Source: Chondrus crispus | Taxonomy: Eukaryota; Rhodophyta; Florideophyceae; Gigartinales; Gigartinaceae | Length of the DNA stretch: 64,000 nucleotides | Direction of reading: 5' to 3' | Assembly: GCF_000350225.1 (NCBI RefSeq) | Contig: NW_005178764.1 | Span: 62,001 to 126,000, forward strand | Shown: one piece after another, positions 53,416-63,722 of the stretch | Numbering within the stretch: position 1 is the stretch's first letter | How the letters are laid out: each line of letters opens with the position of its first letter | Program-made: the position numbers and the translations under genes | Notes under the pieces: generated by a model | What the model saw: only the letters and a program-made list of their open reading frames with translations | Database searches by the model: none | What the model was told of the DNA's origin: nothing

Positions 53416-53766
53416 TTATGAACCGGAAAGCGACAACAGAGATTGCACAACCTCATCTTCACTCCCTGTACCCTTCCTGAAGGCATGCTTCGAGAGTGTA
53501 CGGCTCATTGCCGCACCGTACCTCGCCGCAGACGTGGACGAAAAATTCTCGTCGCGTGCGGAAGAGAGCGGGATCTGGTTTTCTGATCCCGACGTTGACT
53601 TCGCACGGTCATTTTCACTCGACAATCGCAGCTGTGCGCGCTTGCGTTCCCGTTCTGGCTTCTTCTCATCTTTGAACAGCCTTTCAATGGCTAGTTTTAC
53701 GTCTCTCTCTTTTCCGCTTTCAATTATTTCGTCCAAAATCAGATAGAGAGCAGGTGTCCCTTTTTG
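53416..53766 (-). pseudogene. Coding relic left of the solo LTR, perhaps the transposase tail
   Basis: This minus-strand frame gives YLILDEIIESGKERDVKLAI and RLFKDEKKPERERKRAQLRL, then a Ser-rich tail to a stop at 53,416. It is helical, charged and of unknown family. It lies directly downstream (in the minus sense) of the pogo-like transposase, from which the solo LTR separates it, so it may be the transposase C-terminus or an unrelated gene end. Confidence 0.35.
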
Positions 53767-53771
53767 CAAAT
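53767..53771. repeat. Target site duplication CAAAT (left)
   Basis: It is identical to 54,414-54,418 on the other side of the solo LTR. Confidence 0.85.
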
Positions 53772-54413
53772 TGTAGCACAATTCCGTACCACAACCCCCC
53801 CGGCGAGATGATAACCGCGCGGGAGGGCGGGTGCTACTGTAGCGAGCAGGCGTACACGCGCCCGCCGCCGTGCACAGTAGTACCCCAAGGGTCCGACGTG
53901 GGACAGCCGGTAACAGCGGGCGTGGCCACTGGTAACACGTGACACAACCGTTAGCCGGGATCGTGGCCACGGCCACACGTGTATAATCCGTACGGTGGCT
54001 AACTAGTAATTAGTAGTTAATGGCACAAATTAGCCAATTTAGCACAGTAGCTGGTATACAGTAAGTAACAGCTACTGTAGCGAGACAGGTGTCCTGGCGT
54101 CCCACTTAGGGGTTAAGACCATGGGCACCTGCCCCCTTCCAGTAAACGGGAGGCAGACTTGCCTCCCTTCCCTTTACGGCTAATTGCTATCCCGTTCCGG
54201 TTTCCTTTTTAGTCTCAGGCTTCCAACCTGTGACCGGCCGTCCGGATCTAACACCACCGACCGGCTGCGCGTCACCGGCCACGTGAGCCTTCCCTCTTTT
54301 CGAGTCCTTCCGTACGGTTTGCGTTCGCGCGTGGGTTACCCAGCGGCGCGCGCTCCCTTACCTCTGACCCCCCTCGTTTCCGAGTGGTCGGGACGAAGGT
54401 AGTTATTTCCACA
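53772..54413 (+). mobile_element. Solo LTR (642 bp)
   Basis: It begins TGTAGCACAA and ends TTCCACA, with 5-bp TSDs CAAAT. Its start resembles the copy 2 LTR (TGTAGTATAA) and it carries a C7 run (CAACCCCCCC) a little further in, but the rest differs, so it belongs to a related family. It contains GCTACTGTAGCGAG twice. It arose presumably by recombination between the two LTRs of a full element. Confidence 0.85.
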
Positions 54414-54418
54414 CAAAT
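54414..54418. repeat. Target site duplication CAAAT (right)
   Basis: Matches 53,767-53,771. Confidence 0.85.
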
Positions 54419-54450
54419 CAACATTTTTCGAACGAATTGCGGTCGAACTC

Positions 54451-55993
54451 TTACTTTTCGAGGAACGTGTGCTTGTCATAAGGAATATTGATCACACTCC
54501 TGCTCTTGCTCAACAATATTTCAACATCACGGAGTCCTGTGGTGGAGTCATTTGCTGCCTCCGAAACGTTTTTGAGCTTGCGAAAAGTCAGATTGTCGGG
54601 GTTGCGAGTTCTATTTGCGACATTTACTAAAGCTGCCTGGCAACTTTTTGGGTCATATGACACCGCATTTGGACCTTGTCTCTTAAACCTGTCGAGAAAT
54701 GAAAAGTTCATTGGCCATAACCCCGTCTTTTTGAAGCTCAACTTTATCTATCAACAGTGATATCACTGTAAGCCAATGTCGCCACCATCAGATTTGAGCG
54801 GACACTTCGCATGTCAAGTGTCGTTTGCTTATGAAGCAAGTCAGGGTATTTGCACATCCCTTTTTTGAAAGACGTGTTGAAGTCCTGGTCGCATGGTTGT
54901 AAGAAATGAGTTGTGTTAGAGGGAGATTGGGCGACGTCGCACTTTTTTCGCTTGCATATCTCGAGCCATTCGTAGCATTCTCGCGATGAGTGGCCGTCGA
55001 GAGTCATGCAGTAAGGAAGCTCCGGGGGTATCTTCGTCCTCACAAACGTGTCCACATGCTCCATCACAAAGGAAATAATTCTTTTTTCCATACTTCCCCT
55101 GTCTATCGTCATGATTACGGTTCCTTGGTCAACCCATTTTTTTCAGATAACCTCTCCGTTTCAGAGGAATGGCATGTTATTTCGGTCTGTTGGAGTGGCA
55201 AGATCCATCCACTCATTACATTCTTACCCTCTACAATGAAAAAGGGTGATATTTTGTGACCAGACGCAGAAACAGCCACAACAATTGTAATATGCTTGTT
55301 GTTTTTGCTAGCTTGACAAGTCAAATACTCACCGTGATTGGTGCGTGAGGACCCCAATACTTTTCACTCCTTACCTCGAATTGACAGTCCACAGCTGTCT
55401 CGTCGAGGTTCCAAAGGCGGAAGGGGTCGTTGATTATACCAGGATTAGCATGTTGCACTTTTTCAGTGCATTTGAAATGGTTGACCCATGGGTGAAAATT
55501 TCAGCCTCCAACTTTGGGACGTCTTTGTTCTCACTTTTTCGATAAGTGACGTCTCTATTCACTGCACGCCAATGGCGGATGGTGTCTTGAGACGGACTAC
55601 CAGATTCGGTGCGAAATCCTGGACGTCCATCAGACGCTATCTGAGTCATTATATTTCTCACATCACCGTTTGAGAGTGCAAAACCCTTTTCTGCCGCGTA
55701 TACAATCCTTTTCTTATCAAAGTTGACTCTTGTCCAGTAAGAACTGTGCGGCGTCCTCTGCAGTGGGCTTCTGGAGATAGAACGGCGTTGAGTTTGGATT
55801 CAGCACGCTCTTCGAGGTCGTGATAAATCCGATCTACTGTTGTGCGAGGTACATTTGTCGCTTTCACATCGGGAGACCGTTTAGTACCTATACAGAGGAG
55901 TGCGGTGGCTTTTTCCCGCTGCTTTTTCACGAATGCGTCGCGTTCCTGCCTCCTTTTTTCGATTGCACTCTGCATGCGCATGGAGAGTCCCAT
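54451..55993 (-). pseudogene. pogo/Tigger-like DDE transposase, broken
   Basis: Read right to left, a helix-turn-helix-like N-terminus (NVPRTTVDRIYHDL, HCRGRRTVLTGQE) is followed by a DDE core. That core shows VVAVSASGHKISPFFIVEGK, then the second Asp region LDGHSSRECYEWLEICKRK with SNTTHFLQPCDQD, then FKKTGLWPMN. This series is typical of pogo/Tigger/jerky transposases of the Tc1/mariner superfamily. At least four frame changes or stops separate the blocks (about 55,660, 55,430, 55,113, 54,742), so it is dead unless several introns exist. No terminal inverted repeats were found. Confidence 0.75.
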
Positions 55994-56199
55994 GACGCAC
56001 GAATACTTGTAGTGAAAGTCATGATGTCAGTGCTGTAAAAGACAGTTGTACGAGCGTTGGGACGCCGTGGGGCTGCAGGAGTTTGATTTTTGGCGGAATT
56101 CTGCATCGCAGGGCAACGAGGGAGGACGAAGGAACTTGTACGACTATCGCTAGCATGGCAACGGCGTATTCTTGAGAATCTGGAAGGCTAATACTAAAA

Positions 56200-56250
56200 A
56201 TTCCCAAATTGCCCCGATTCCCAAATTGCCCCGATTCCCAAATTGCCCCG
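56200..56250. repeat. 17-bp tandem repeat, three exact units
   Basis: ATTCCCAAATTGCCCCG is repeated at 56,200, 56,217 and 56,234. Confidence 0.9.
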
Positions 56251-56384
56251 GTCAGGAAGGGTACATTGCCGTAACAATGTTACTGTACAATGCTGTAAAG
56301 TCGACCCTACGCATTAGTGTCACCCTGTGTAAGGACTAATAATGCGGCACTAATTCGGAGCGGCACAATCAGAAAGCAGAATCA

Positions 56385-57000
56385 CTACCCGGCCTGAATC
56401 TCTGTTATTAGGGTCTGCTGTTGTTGCCTTTGACCCTGTCTCTCATGCATAGCTTCTAGAAAAGCTCGTTTTGCGGACCTCAAGTGCGATAAGGCATTGC
56501 TCACATCGCACTTCACACCCAGACTCTCCAAAGACCCAAACAACCTTGCTAACACTACAGCACTCGGTACGGCCCGTTTCTCCGTAATTTCACACTCGCC
56601 TTCTGCCACACAATCATCCATCATAGCATCACTGGCAGACTGATTCTGTAGCTCTCCACCATAATGTATTGAATCGCAAGCATCACTAATAGAAGGTTCT
56701 GCCACAAGCTCATTAGTCTCGATCTCAATCCATTCCTCCACATCGCAGGGTGCAAAGTCTTTGTTCCGAGCGTTGTAGCGGTGTTGGTCACAATTTGTTG
56801 GAGTAAAGGAAGAGAGCGTTTGATGTTTCGGATGGTTCGCTCTGAAATTTTGAACTGACGCATTCCTGCCCTGCAGCAGATGCCCAACCTCGATTTTCTG
56901 TGCAATCGCAAGGCGCGTACGCTTCGCTTTGGCAATCTTTTCAGGAATCATGTTAGGGCCTTTGAGTGAGGTGCCATCATCAATTGAGCTGCGCATGAGG
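56385..57000 (-). pseudogene. Second pogo/CENP-B-like transposase relic, core deleted
   Basis: Read right to left, a CENP-B-type helix-turn-helix is seen (RTRLAIAQKIEVGHLLQ, then in another frame FKISERTIRNIKRSLPLLQQ). It is followed within 50 codons by an acidic linker (DVEEWIEIETNELV) and a C-terminal tail typical of jerky/Tigger proteins (SAVVLARLFGSLESLGV). It ends at a stop at 56,385. The DDE catalytic core is absent, as in internally deleted non-autonomous copies. An open frame extends upstream to 57,548 but looks non-coding. Confidence 0.45.
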
Positions 57001-57935
57001 AGTGGGCGATGACGACGTCGTGCATGACACGTGGCAGAATTTGTGTCTGCCGGTTTTTGCGGCACTAATTCGAGGGTGGCAATAATGAAAGCGGCACCAT
57101 TGCGCGTCCCCCTCTGTACCGTATAGTAGTGGCGAGGCTGACCGTGCGATCCGGATCGCTCCATGTGGCACACGAAACCAGTGTGGGTGAATTGGACCGA
57201 GGGGGCTGAGGGTGTGTGAGCGGGCGACATTTGGCGGATGTCGGGAGGGCGGTGGAAAGGGGCTGCTTGGAGGCCACGGTGAGAGCGAGAAATAAAATGA
57301 AAAAACTTGCAGATACCCTTCGAAGGGTAGATGATCATCTGGAATCCATGACGCAATGGGTCTAGAAGCAAGGGCCCCGAAGTTTTTTGGAGGAAACACT
57401 TTTTCCAATTTTGGTCCGTTTTGTGCACGCGTGAGCTACCCTTGGGTACCCTTCGAAGGGTACTCGTGAATCTGGATAACGTTCCAATCCTTGAGCAACA
57501 TTTCGCCTCGTTTTTCGGTCCACACACAAATTCTGTTTTCTGCCTCACATTTTTTTACAATGTTTTTCTATTCCAACTCTGCACCAAAATCTCCTTTGCC
57601 ACACTGCCCCGTTTCCACATGTGCCCAGCAAAATCTACCAACCCCCGTCGCCTCCCCACCTCCAATCCAACGTCTTTGTAGCTCTTCTTACGGGCGGTTC
57701 TAGACTACTGGCACACACAAGTTGCTACTTTCCTCTCTCCTTCCTCAACCCATACCCATACTCTCTGCCTCCCTTTCGAAGTTCCTGCGAGTCACACGCA
57801 AACCTCAAGACCCATCCCTTCGCACTTCACTGCGGAAGTTCTGCGGAAGCCGTTTGCAAGTTTAGGTTGTCGTTTCTTTTCTTGTTTTTCCACTTAACAA
57901 GGAGACAGGCCCTTTCATCCGATGAGCCGAACGCG

Positions 57936-60900
57936 ATGCCGCTAACAGTTCCTTTGGAGCCGAGTCTGGACTCTCTGCTATCGTCTCCTTCGTACGACGC
58001 CCTGCTGCTTGCCGCAATCGTCCAGCGTTGCCCCGGTAGCCATACACGCCCCTCACTTCAACTGCTGCACGCGGTTTCCCCTCATCATTCTCCGTCTTCT
58101 CCGACTTTCACGTCTGCTCGTGATGCCCTTCTTGCGGCAGCACCGTTTATCTTTCCATCGGACATTCCACATCCATCTTCGGACTCGGACTCTGATCTTG
58201 ACACAGATTGTGACACCGACCCTCAAGTGAGCGCAAGCTCCGAAAAGGCACCCTCAGAAGCCCCTCCTTTGAAGTTGACCCCCACTGCAAGCAGTACCCC
58301 TGTTTCCCCGACCGATTTCGATCCGGCCGCTCAGCTGGATCGAGCCGTCGAGAGCTCGCGTACTCTTCCGCTGTCGTCGGTTGCAGTTTTTGATGCTCTC
58401 GCAGAGTCATCTCCACGAATACCATGCAAAATCTCCTCTATTTCGTGGGGTCCTCAGGCGGATGCCGGGAATGATTCCCCTCGAAGAGCCAACAGCTTAC
58501 CGCGGAGGCCTAACAGTTCTCCACCACCTCGTCTCCGCTCCCTTGGTCTTCCCGGATACACTCGAAGCAGAGACTCTGGAAGAAGAGATAATGGCGAGCA
58601 CATGAAGAGAGACCCTCGGGCTCATAGCAAACTTTCCATGCGCTTTCGTCATCTTCTGCTTGAGGCGCAGTCTCACGTTTTTGCCATGACGGCCCGAGAC
58701 GGATCTAGGCAGTATGTTTACTGCAGGTCCTTAGCGCCCAACCATACATTAGTGGTTGTAACTTTGGTTAGCTTTACGGCCGTTTATGTCTCTGCTCTTG
58801 AGCATACAGCTGCCCGATACGTTCTACTTGTGGATGAAAGGTCAGTTGAGGAGCCACGTGCAGGGAGACAAATGTCTGAGTCTACTCGGTTTTTAACTTT
58901 TCAGCTCATGCGATGCCCTGCGGAGGTTGCAAAACTCCTAGTACGCAATCTTTTCGAATGGCTGAAGGCTAGCACTTGTCCCAGAGGCCAGAGCGAGAAA
59001 TGCCACAGCTTGTTGAAGAGAGCAAGGTTGAGATTTTTGAGCGAAAATGTCGATGCGGATTTTGATGGTAGCGTTGGCAATCGTCCCAGTGCAACATTCC
59101 CGACGTCCTCGTCGACGAGTTCAGGCGGCTCTTTGGGCGCACGGGATGGACTTCCAAGGAGGCTTTCAACTACTACTTTGCTGGGGTTGCCGCCTGAGTG
59201 GGATACTAACCGGTTCTTCGCGAGAAAAGACAGCGCGTCGGGCGGCAGTAATGGGCCTGAGGTGACAGAAATCCGTTCTCTACCATGGGAAGTGGCTGCA
59301 GAGTGTGACGGGAAGCATTTGATATCAACCGTGACCCGTGTTCTAGAGCTCACCGATGCAACGCTGCTCTTCCGACACTTTCAGGTGCGTGCCATTATGT
59401 CTGTGATTGTGGCTTTGCTTGAGGAGCGCCGGGTGTGTATTGTAGGACCCGACACAGCAATTGTATCTCGTGCCGTGGTCGCTTTTGACAATTTGCTCAG
59501 ACCATTTGAGTGGCCACATTTGCTGTCGCCAATTTTGTTGGAGCATATGCTACCAGTTCTTGGGGCACCCTTTCCGTTTTTGGTAGGCATTCTTGGTGGT
59601 CACATGAGTGCAGCAAGAAATCTTCCATTGGGAGAGGTGATTTTTGCAAGTCTTGAAACGGGGAAAGTCACTTCGACTCAAGAGAGCGCTGTTGATTTGC
59701 ATAGGCGGATACCTCGCAAGGTGAGGATGCGGTTTGAGCGGCGTCTTTTGAGGGCAAAAAATGCATGCTTACGGCAGGTGAATAGATCAATGCCATTCCC
59801 GTTCGTTCCCAATGTTAGCAACACTGCGTCATCGTATTTTGAAGACCGCCTGTTTAGTCCAATGGCGAACAGAATGAAGTCTTCAGGACTGTGGCGTTCG
59901 AAATCGCAACTGCGCCTTTACAATGAGGCCAATCCACAGAATATATGGCTTGAATGTGAAACTGTGGATTCACTCGATAGATACATGCGGAAGTTTTTCG
60001 CTGAACTGCTGAGTGGCACCTCTACCCGCGAAAGGAGAGGCACGGGCGAGCTACCCGCGAAGGGTGAAAATTTATGGAAGAGTGTCCCAAATGGGAACAA
60101 GTTTGCTTCTTTGCGGAGGGATGCTGACCGCCAGCAATTGGCTAAAGCCTTCCGCGAAACACCACTGTTCATGCATTGGGAAGAGTTGGACTCAGCAAAT
60201 ATGACGTTTGGGATCTTAAAATCCGAAGCATCCCAAGTGAGGAAGCGATCGACTTTACGTGAGAAAATGCTCTCCGCCAGAGACTCCGCAGCCGCGGATG
60301 AGGACTCAGTTAACGATGATTCGGCAATGGATATGCTCGGTGCGAGCGACCTTGAATGCTATGAGGAGATCGGTGATGATTTCATGGTAAACGTCGGTGA
60401 CGTCTCCATTTGGAATCAAAGTCGAAATAAGAAGCTTCGCATGAACAGAAATCGGCTTCACTTCAGTGATGAAGTCGAAGAGTTTGGCAGTGACAACTCG
60501 GATTTGCAGTCTGAAGTTGAGCCTGGCTTTATGAAGAAGGAGGCCAGGTCCTCTGGTAAGCCGAGGAGGAGGAATGTGAGTACAGATTGCATCCCAGATG
60601 TGGACACGAGTGTCAAATTTAAGCCACAGAAGGGACCTAAAGGCGTCAGAGGCAAGGCACGCCGCCGCCAACATGCCAGGAAAGACTTATTGGTGGATTT
60701 GGAGTCACTTCTATTCTTGAAGGAGAATATTCGATCTATTCCCAGGGCGCGTCGAAGAAACGCTAGCACAGATTGCATACCAGACGTCGAACCCATGTAT
60801 CCAATTGAGGATAACGGTCGTCCGCTATTAAAGCAACACCGTCGAACAGCGACCACGGACTGCGTCTCGACCTTTGACCTAGGTTTACTGGCTGAAGTGT

Positions 60901-61265
60901 CCCCACCGACTGTCCAGGAAGAAGCAGTCATCACTGAAAATCGACTGAGGTCGGATACGGATGATTGGGGCCGTGGTGGCGCGGCGAGGGTACCAATTAG
61001 GTCATGGCGTTATCTAAGGATCCCACCCTATCTGCGTGAGGTGGGAGAGCGTCGTTTGGTTGTCTCGCCAAACCAATCTGACGATTGCGATGTGGATAAG
61101 ACAGATGAGGACGGAACGGAAGTTGAAGAGACTGACGAGGAAACTTTGGATAGACTTGATATCGAAGGCAGTGCTTGCGTCTTTCCAAGTGAAGATGCCA
61201 TGCTGAGCAAAAACCATGTTCGTGCTTGGGGTAGGCGTCGTGCTCGCCACTCCCGTGTGTATTAG
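57936..61265 (+). CDS. DENN-domain protein (putative Rab guanine-nucleotide exchange factor)
   Basis: The start is the first ATG in the frame, 57,936; the open frame reaches back to 57,621 without one. It is intronless, 1,109 residues. The tripartite DENN module is visible. uDENN is at about 230-300 (with VYCRSLAPNHTLVVVTLVSF), cDENN at about 460-560 (FRHFQVRAIMSVIVALLEER, FEWPHLLSPILLEHMLPVLG, APFPFLVGILGG) and dDENN at about 675-750 (SLDRYMRKFFAELL, FRETPLFMHW). DENN proteins activate Rab GTPases in membrane traffic (family knowledge). The C-terminal third is acidic and disordered, with three repeats of RRR(N/T)x(S/T)TDC(I/V). The N-terminus is Ser/Pro-rich with an acidic run. It is the best-preserved host gene in the window. 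Confidence 0.85.
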   Translation: MPLTVPLEPSLDSLLSSPSYDALLLAAIVQRCPGSHTRPSLQLLHAVSPHHSPSSPTFTSARDALLAAAPFIFPSDIPHPSSDSDSDLDTDCDTDPQVSASSEKAPSEAPPLKLTPTASSTPVSPTDFDPAAQLDRAVESSRTLPLSSVAVFDALAESSPRIPCKISSISWGPQADAGNDSPRRANSLPRRPNSSPPPRLRSLGLPGYTRSRDSGRRDNGEHMKRDPRAHSKLSMRFRHLLLEAQSHVFAMTARDGSRQYVYCRSLAPNHTLVVVTLVSFTAVYVSALEHTAARYVLLVDERSVEEPRAGRQMSESTRFLTFQLMRCPAEVAKLLVRNLFEWLKASTCPRGQSEKCHSLLKRARLRFLSENVDADFDGSVGNRPSATFPTSSSTSSGGSLGARDGLPRRLSTTTLLGLPPEWDTNRFFARKDSASGGSNGPEVTEIRSLPWEVAAECDGKHLISTVTRVLELTDATLLFRHFQVRAIMSVIVALLEERRVCIVGPDTAIVSRAVVAFDNLLRPFEWPHLLSPILLEHMLPVLGAPFPFLVGILGGHMSAARNLPLGEVIFASLETGKVTSTQESAVDLHRRIPRKVRMRFERRLLRAKNACLRQVNRSMPFPFVPNVSNTASSYFEDRLFSPMANRMKSSGLWRSKSQLRLYNEANPQNIWLECETVDSLDRYMRKFFAELLSGTSTRERRGTGELPAKGENLWKSVPNGNKFASLRRDADRQQLAKAFRETPLFMHWEELDSANMTFGILKSEASQVRKRSTLREKMLSARDSAAADEDSVNDDSAMDMLGASDLECYEEIGDDFMVNVGDVSIWNQSRNKKLRMNRNRLHFSDEVEEFGSDNSDLQSEVEPGFMKKEARSSGKPRRRNVSTDCIPDVDTSVKFKPQKGPKGVRGKARRRQHARKDLLVDLESLLFLKENIRSIPRARRRNASTDCIPDVEPMYPIEDNGRPLLKQHRRTATTDCVSTFDLGLLAEVSPPTVQEEAVITENRLRSDTDDWGRGGAARVPIRSWRYLRIPPYLREVGERRLVVSPNQSDDCDVDKTDEDGTEVEETDEETLDRLDIEGSACVFPSEDAMLSKNHVRAWGRRRARHSRVY

Positions 61266-61474
61266 TGCACAGTAGTATCATGGCATCAACCTACCGCGTT
61301 TTCCTTAAGAATAATCGTGTATATAGGCGCCTACCATGAGACAGGCATTGTAGGATCAATGAACATATAAATCATCGCTTAGCAGCGTGCACAGCAGAAA
61401 CTTGTTGTCAAGAAAGGAAGGGGGTTTTGTGAGACGGATGCAGAAAAGTCGCAGTAGGATAGCCCAACCCAACA

Positions 61475-61675
61475 CTAGGCCAATACTGAATAGTGAGGCT
61501 TGATCGTGCTGTTGTAGATACTGTCGAGCATTCTGAGGGAGTCGGACACCGACTCGACTTTGGCCTCCAAGGATAATTTCAAAAATTCGTCTGTGCCCAA
61601 CGGGGCACCTAGCAGAGCAACTACTCCTTCGTGTGGTACGGCAATGGAAAAGACTGGGTCAGGGATTCAAGGAGG
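61475..61675 (-). pseudogene. Reverse-transcriptase-like fragment (non-LTR type), C-terminal to the active site
   Basis: The minus-strand frame gives VVALLGAPLGTDEFL, then KVESVSDSLRMLDSIYNSTI and a stop at 61,475. A G-x-x-LLGxPiGxxxF segment followed by a helix is typical of non-LTR reverse transcriptases after the catalytic YADD. The fragment is too short to be sure. Confidence 0.4.
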
Positions 61676-62260
61676 GACGGCTCTGATGTCGGCCAGAAGG
61701 CGGCGACATTTGGCAATGTTTATAGAAAGAAGAAAGAGATAATATTGCGTTTAGGGGGGCGATCATCTCGTACGGCGAAAATCTCCCTTCCCGGGTGATT
61801 CGCCGTACGAGGAGGGGCTGAGGTGCCAGAGAGAACAGTATCGAAGCACAGCCTGAGGGCCGAAGAGGGGCGTAGCGGAAGCTGAGGGACTCGCGAGCTA
61901 GGAATTGGTTGGTTGACTCATTATGTTGGGGTCTGTATCGCGTCGAGGTCCGCTTGCGCTGGGTCAGAGTTGCCGCGAGGGCAGTGAGGGGGGAGGGGGG
62001 AGCTCGGCGGAGAAGGAAAGTGGGCGCCTGCGGAGGAGGTTTGGGGGTGAGAAAGAGGCAGAAAAGGCTATCGGTGTTTGGGAGGCTGGTGGGCAGCTTG
62101 GGACATCAGCGGGTGAGGGGGAAGGACTCGTTTCGGAGGAGGTGCCAACTGAGGCGTGGGCGGGCTGACCTGAGCGACTGCAGCAGCAAACTCCGATCTC
62201 CAGCAGGGTGCCTGCCCGCAACAAACGCAAGTCTGGTACCACGTCGTGCCGCCCAACAGA
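61676..62260. other. No gene seen
   Basis: Contains a palindrome-like pair CTCGTACGGCGAA / TTCGCCGTACGAG at 61,768-61,811 and a G/A-rich run to 62,160; no coding signal. Confidence 0.4.
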
Positions 62261-62620
62261 TCACGTGCACCTGCGCGAATACTCGCTGAAGCGAATATTG
62301 TAGCTCGCCACAAGGATAGAATGGGTTGTCGAAAAAGGGATGAGTTTCGTCTTCTTGACAGGCTGAGGGCGGCCGTTTGGAGAGGGCCGCTTTTTAGAAG
62401 CTTCTACTTGTCTATCTTTCGCGGTTGTTTCGGTGGCATCTGTGGCAGATTCTGTCGCGCGTTGATCCGTTGATGGACTCTGCGTAGATGAAGCGATAGG
62501 GGCGTCCATGACGCATATCGATACGACCCGTGCACTCTGAGACTCGTTTGTGCTTGTGAAAGGAACGGAAAACCCACCTCGTTTTCCGTCGTTTTCCTTC
62601 AAGACGGGCCGATCCGGCAC
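62261..62620 (-). CDS. Small unknown ORF, possible N-terminal gene fragment
   Basis: The open frame has an internal ATG at about 62,509 (MDAPIASSTQS). The product is Ser/Thr-rich with a basic, nuclear-signal-like stretch (KKRPSPNGRPQPVKKTK). No domain is recognised. It could be the first exon of a gene, a fragment, or chance. Confidence 0.2.
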   Translation of the reverse strand: MPDRPVLKENDGKRGGFSVPFTSTNESQSARVVSICVMDAPIASSTQSPSTDQRATESATDATETTAKDRQVEASKKRPSPNGRPQPVKKTKLIPFSTTHSILVASYNIRFSEYSRRCT

Positions 62621-63302
62621 TGCTGTGATTAGGCGGATGTGAAACTCGTGGGAAACTCACATGCGCCCAGTTTTCGGTATGCTGTGAGTTTTGCCAAACG
62701 CGTTGTCTGAAATAGTTGCGTTTAGAAAATCCGGGCAAACACGCCGCCAAAACACGCGTTTTCGCGACTTAACGGACAACCTTCATAAAAAACAGTTCTC
62801 TTTTATTTTTCACTAGATCAAGGAGGGAGCCGATGCCACATCACAGGACAGGCTTACACAGGGCCGGGGGGGGGGGAATTTTATTCAAATGCAAGGGTGG
62901 GCCGGTACAGTATCATGCGGGCTTAACACTTGCTGTGTGATTTCTCTAACATTGAAGGGGGGCCGATGCACTTGCTGATACGATTTTTATTCAAATTTGT
63001 GGTTCCATCCAGAGCCAAGTCAGTAGTGCACCCACGATAAGGCGCAGCCAGTAAGGCACACCACTCACTTTGACAATAAAGTCACCGCCGTCCCCCCAGC
63101 CCTCTCGGGATCGGGGGTATCGGTGTTCCTGGAACCACAGGTTATGGGCCATACGCAACCGCTGAACACGATCCGCCAACTCCCAACAAACAAAAACCAA
63201 GGAAGACGTTAACAGACGCGCCACACGCGCAAGAAGATAAGCCGCACTGCACGATCACACTAACAACACCAGCGATCGCCCCCGACATGTCAAAAACACA
63301 GC
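62621..63302. other. No definite gene
   Basis: The minus-strand frame 63,224-62,991 (MARLLTSSLVFVCWELADRV and following) is Trp-rich with a hydrophobic end but unassignable. A long G run at about 62,862 precedes TTTTATTCAAAT, which recurs at 62,985. Confidence 0.3.
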
Positions 63303-63722
63303 ATGAGTGACAAAGCCACCACACATGGCCACTTGCCACAACTAACCCTCACAAATTTTACTTACTGGTACGATGCGTTTGACATACACGCGCAAACAAT
63401 AAACGCACAAGCCGCCCTCAGCGCAATGACTACATCACTCACCGACCCAGTTCAACAAGCTGAACGACAGAAAAAGGCCAATCTTCTCAAGAATGCCATC
63501 ATGTAGAGCTTGAGTACGGAGGTGATAAAACTCCTACCACCGCACATACTCCGCTACGAGCCACATGCGATCCGTGCAACTGTGAAAAAGCTGTATACAC
63601 TTGCTCCCTGGAAAATCATGAGCTACTAGACGCGGAAGCACGCACACTCACGTTCTCAACCGATAAAAACTTCAACGAATACGTGAAGAAGCATCGTGAT
63701 CTCAGGTACAGGATGCAAGTAT
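63303..63722 (+). pseudogene. Copia-type gag fragment
   Basis: From ATG 63,303 the frame reads LTLTNFTYWYDAFDIHAQ, a stop at 63,504-63,506, then LSTEVIKLLPPHILRY. After a shift near 63,600 it gives ENHELLDAEARTLTFSTDKN, then EYVKKHRDLRYRM. The pattern L-x-x-x-N-x-x-x-W at the start and a helical body fit the UBN2/gag-polypeptide domain of Ty1/copia elements. It is cut at the right by an LTR. Confidence 0.45.

Noticed and set aside
57621..57935. N-terminal extension of the DENN protein from GTG 57,621
   Set aside because: There is no ATG, the composition is that of a 5' untranslated region, and the first ATG at 57,936 begins a plausible protein.
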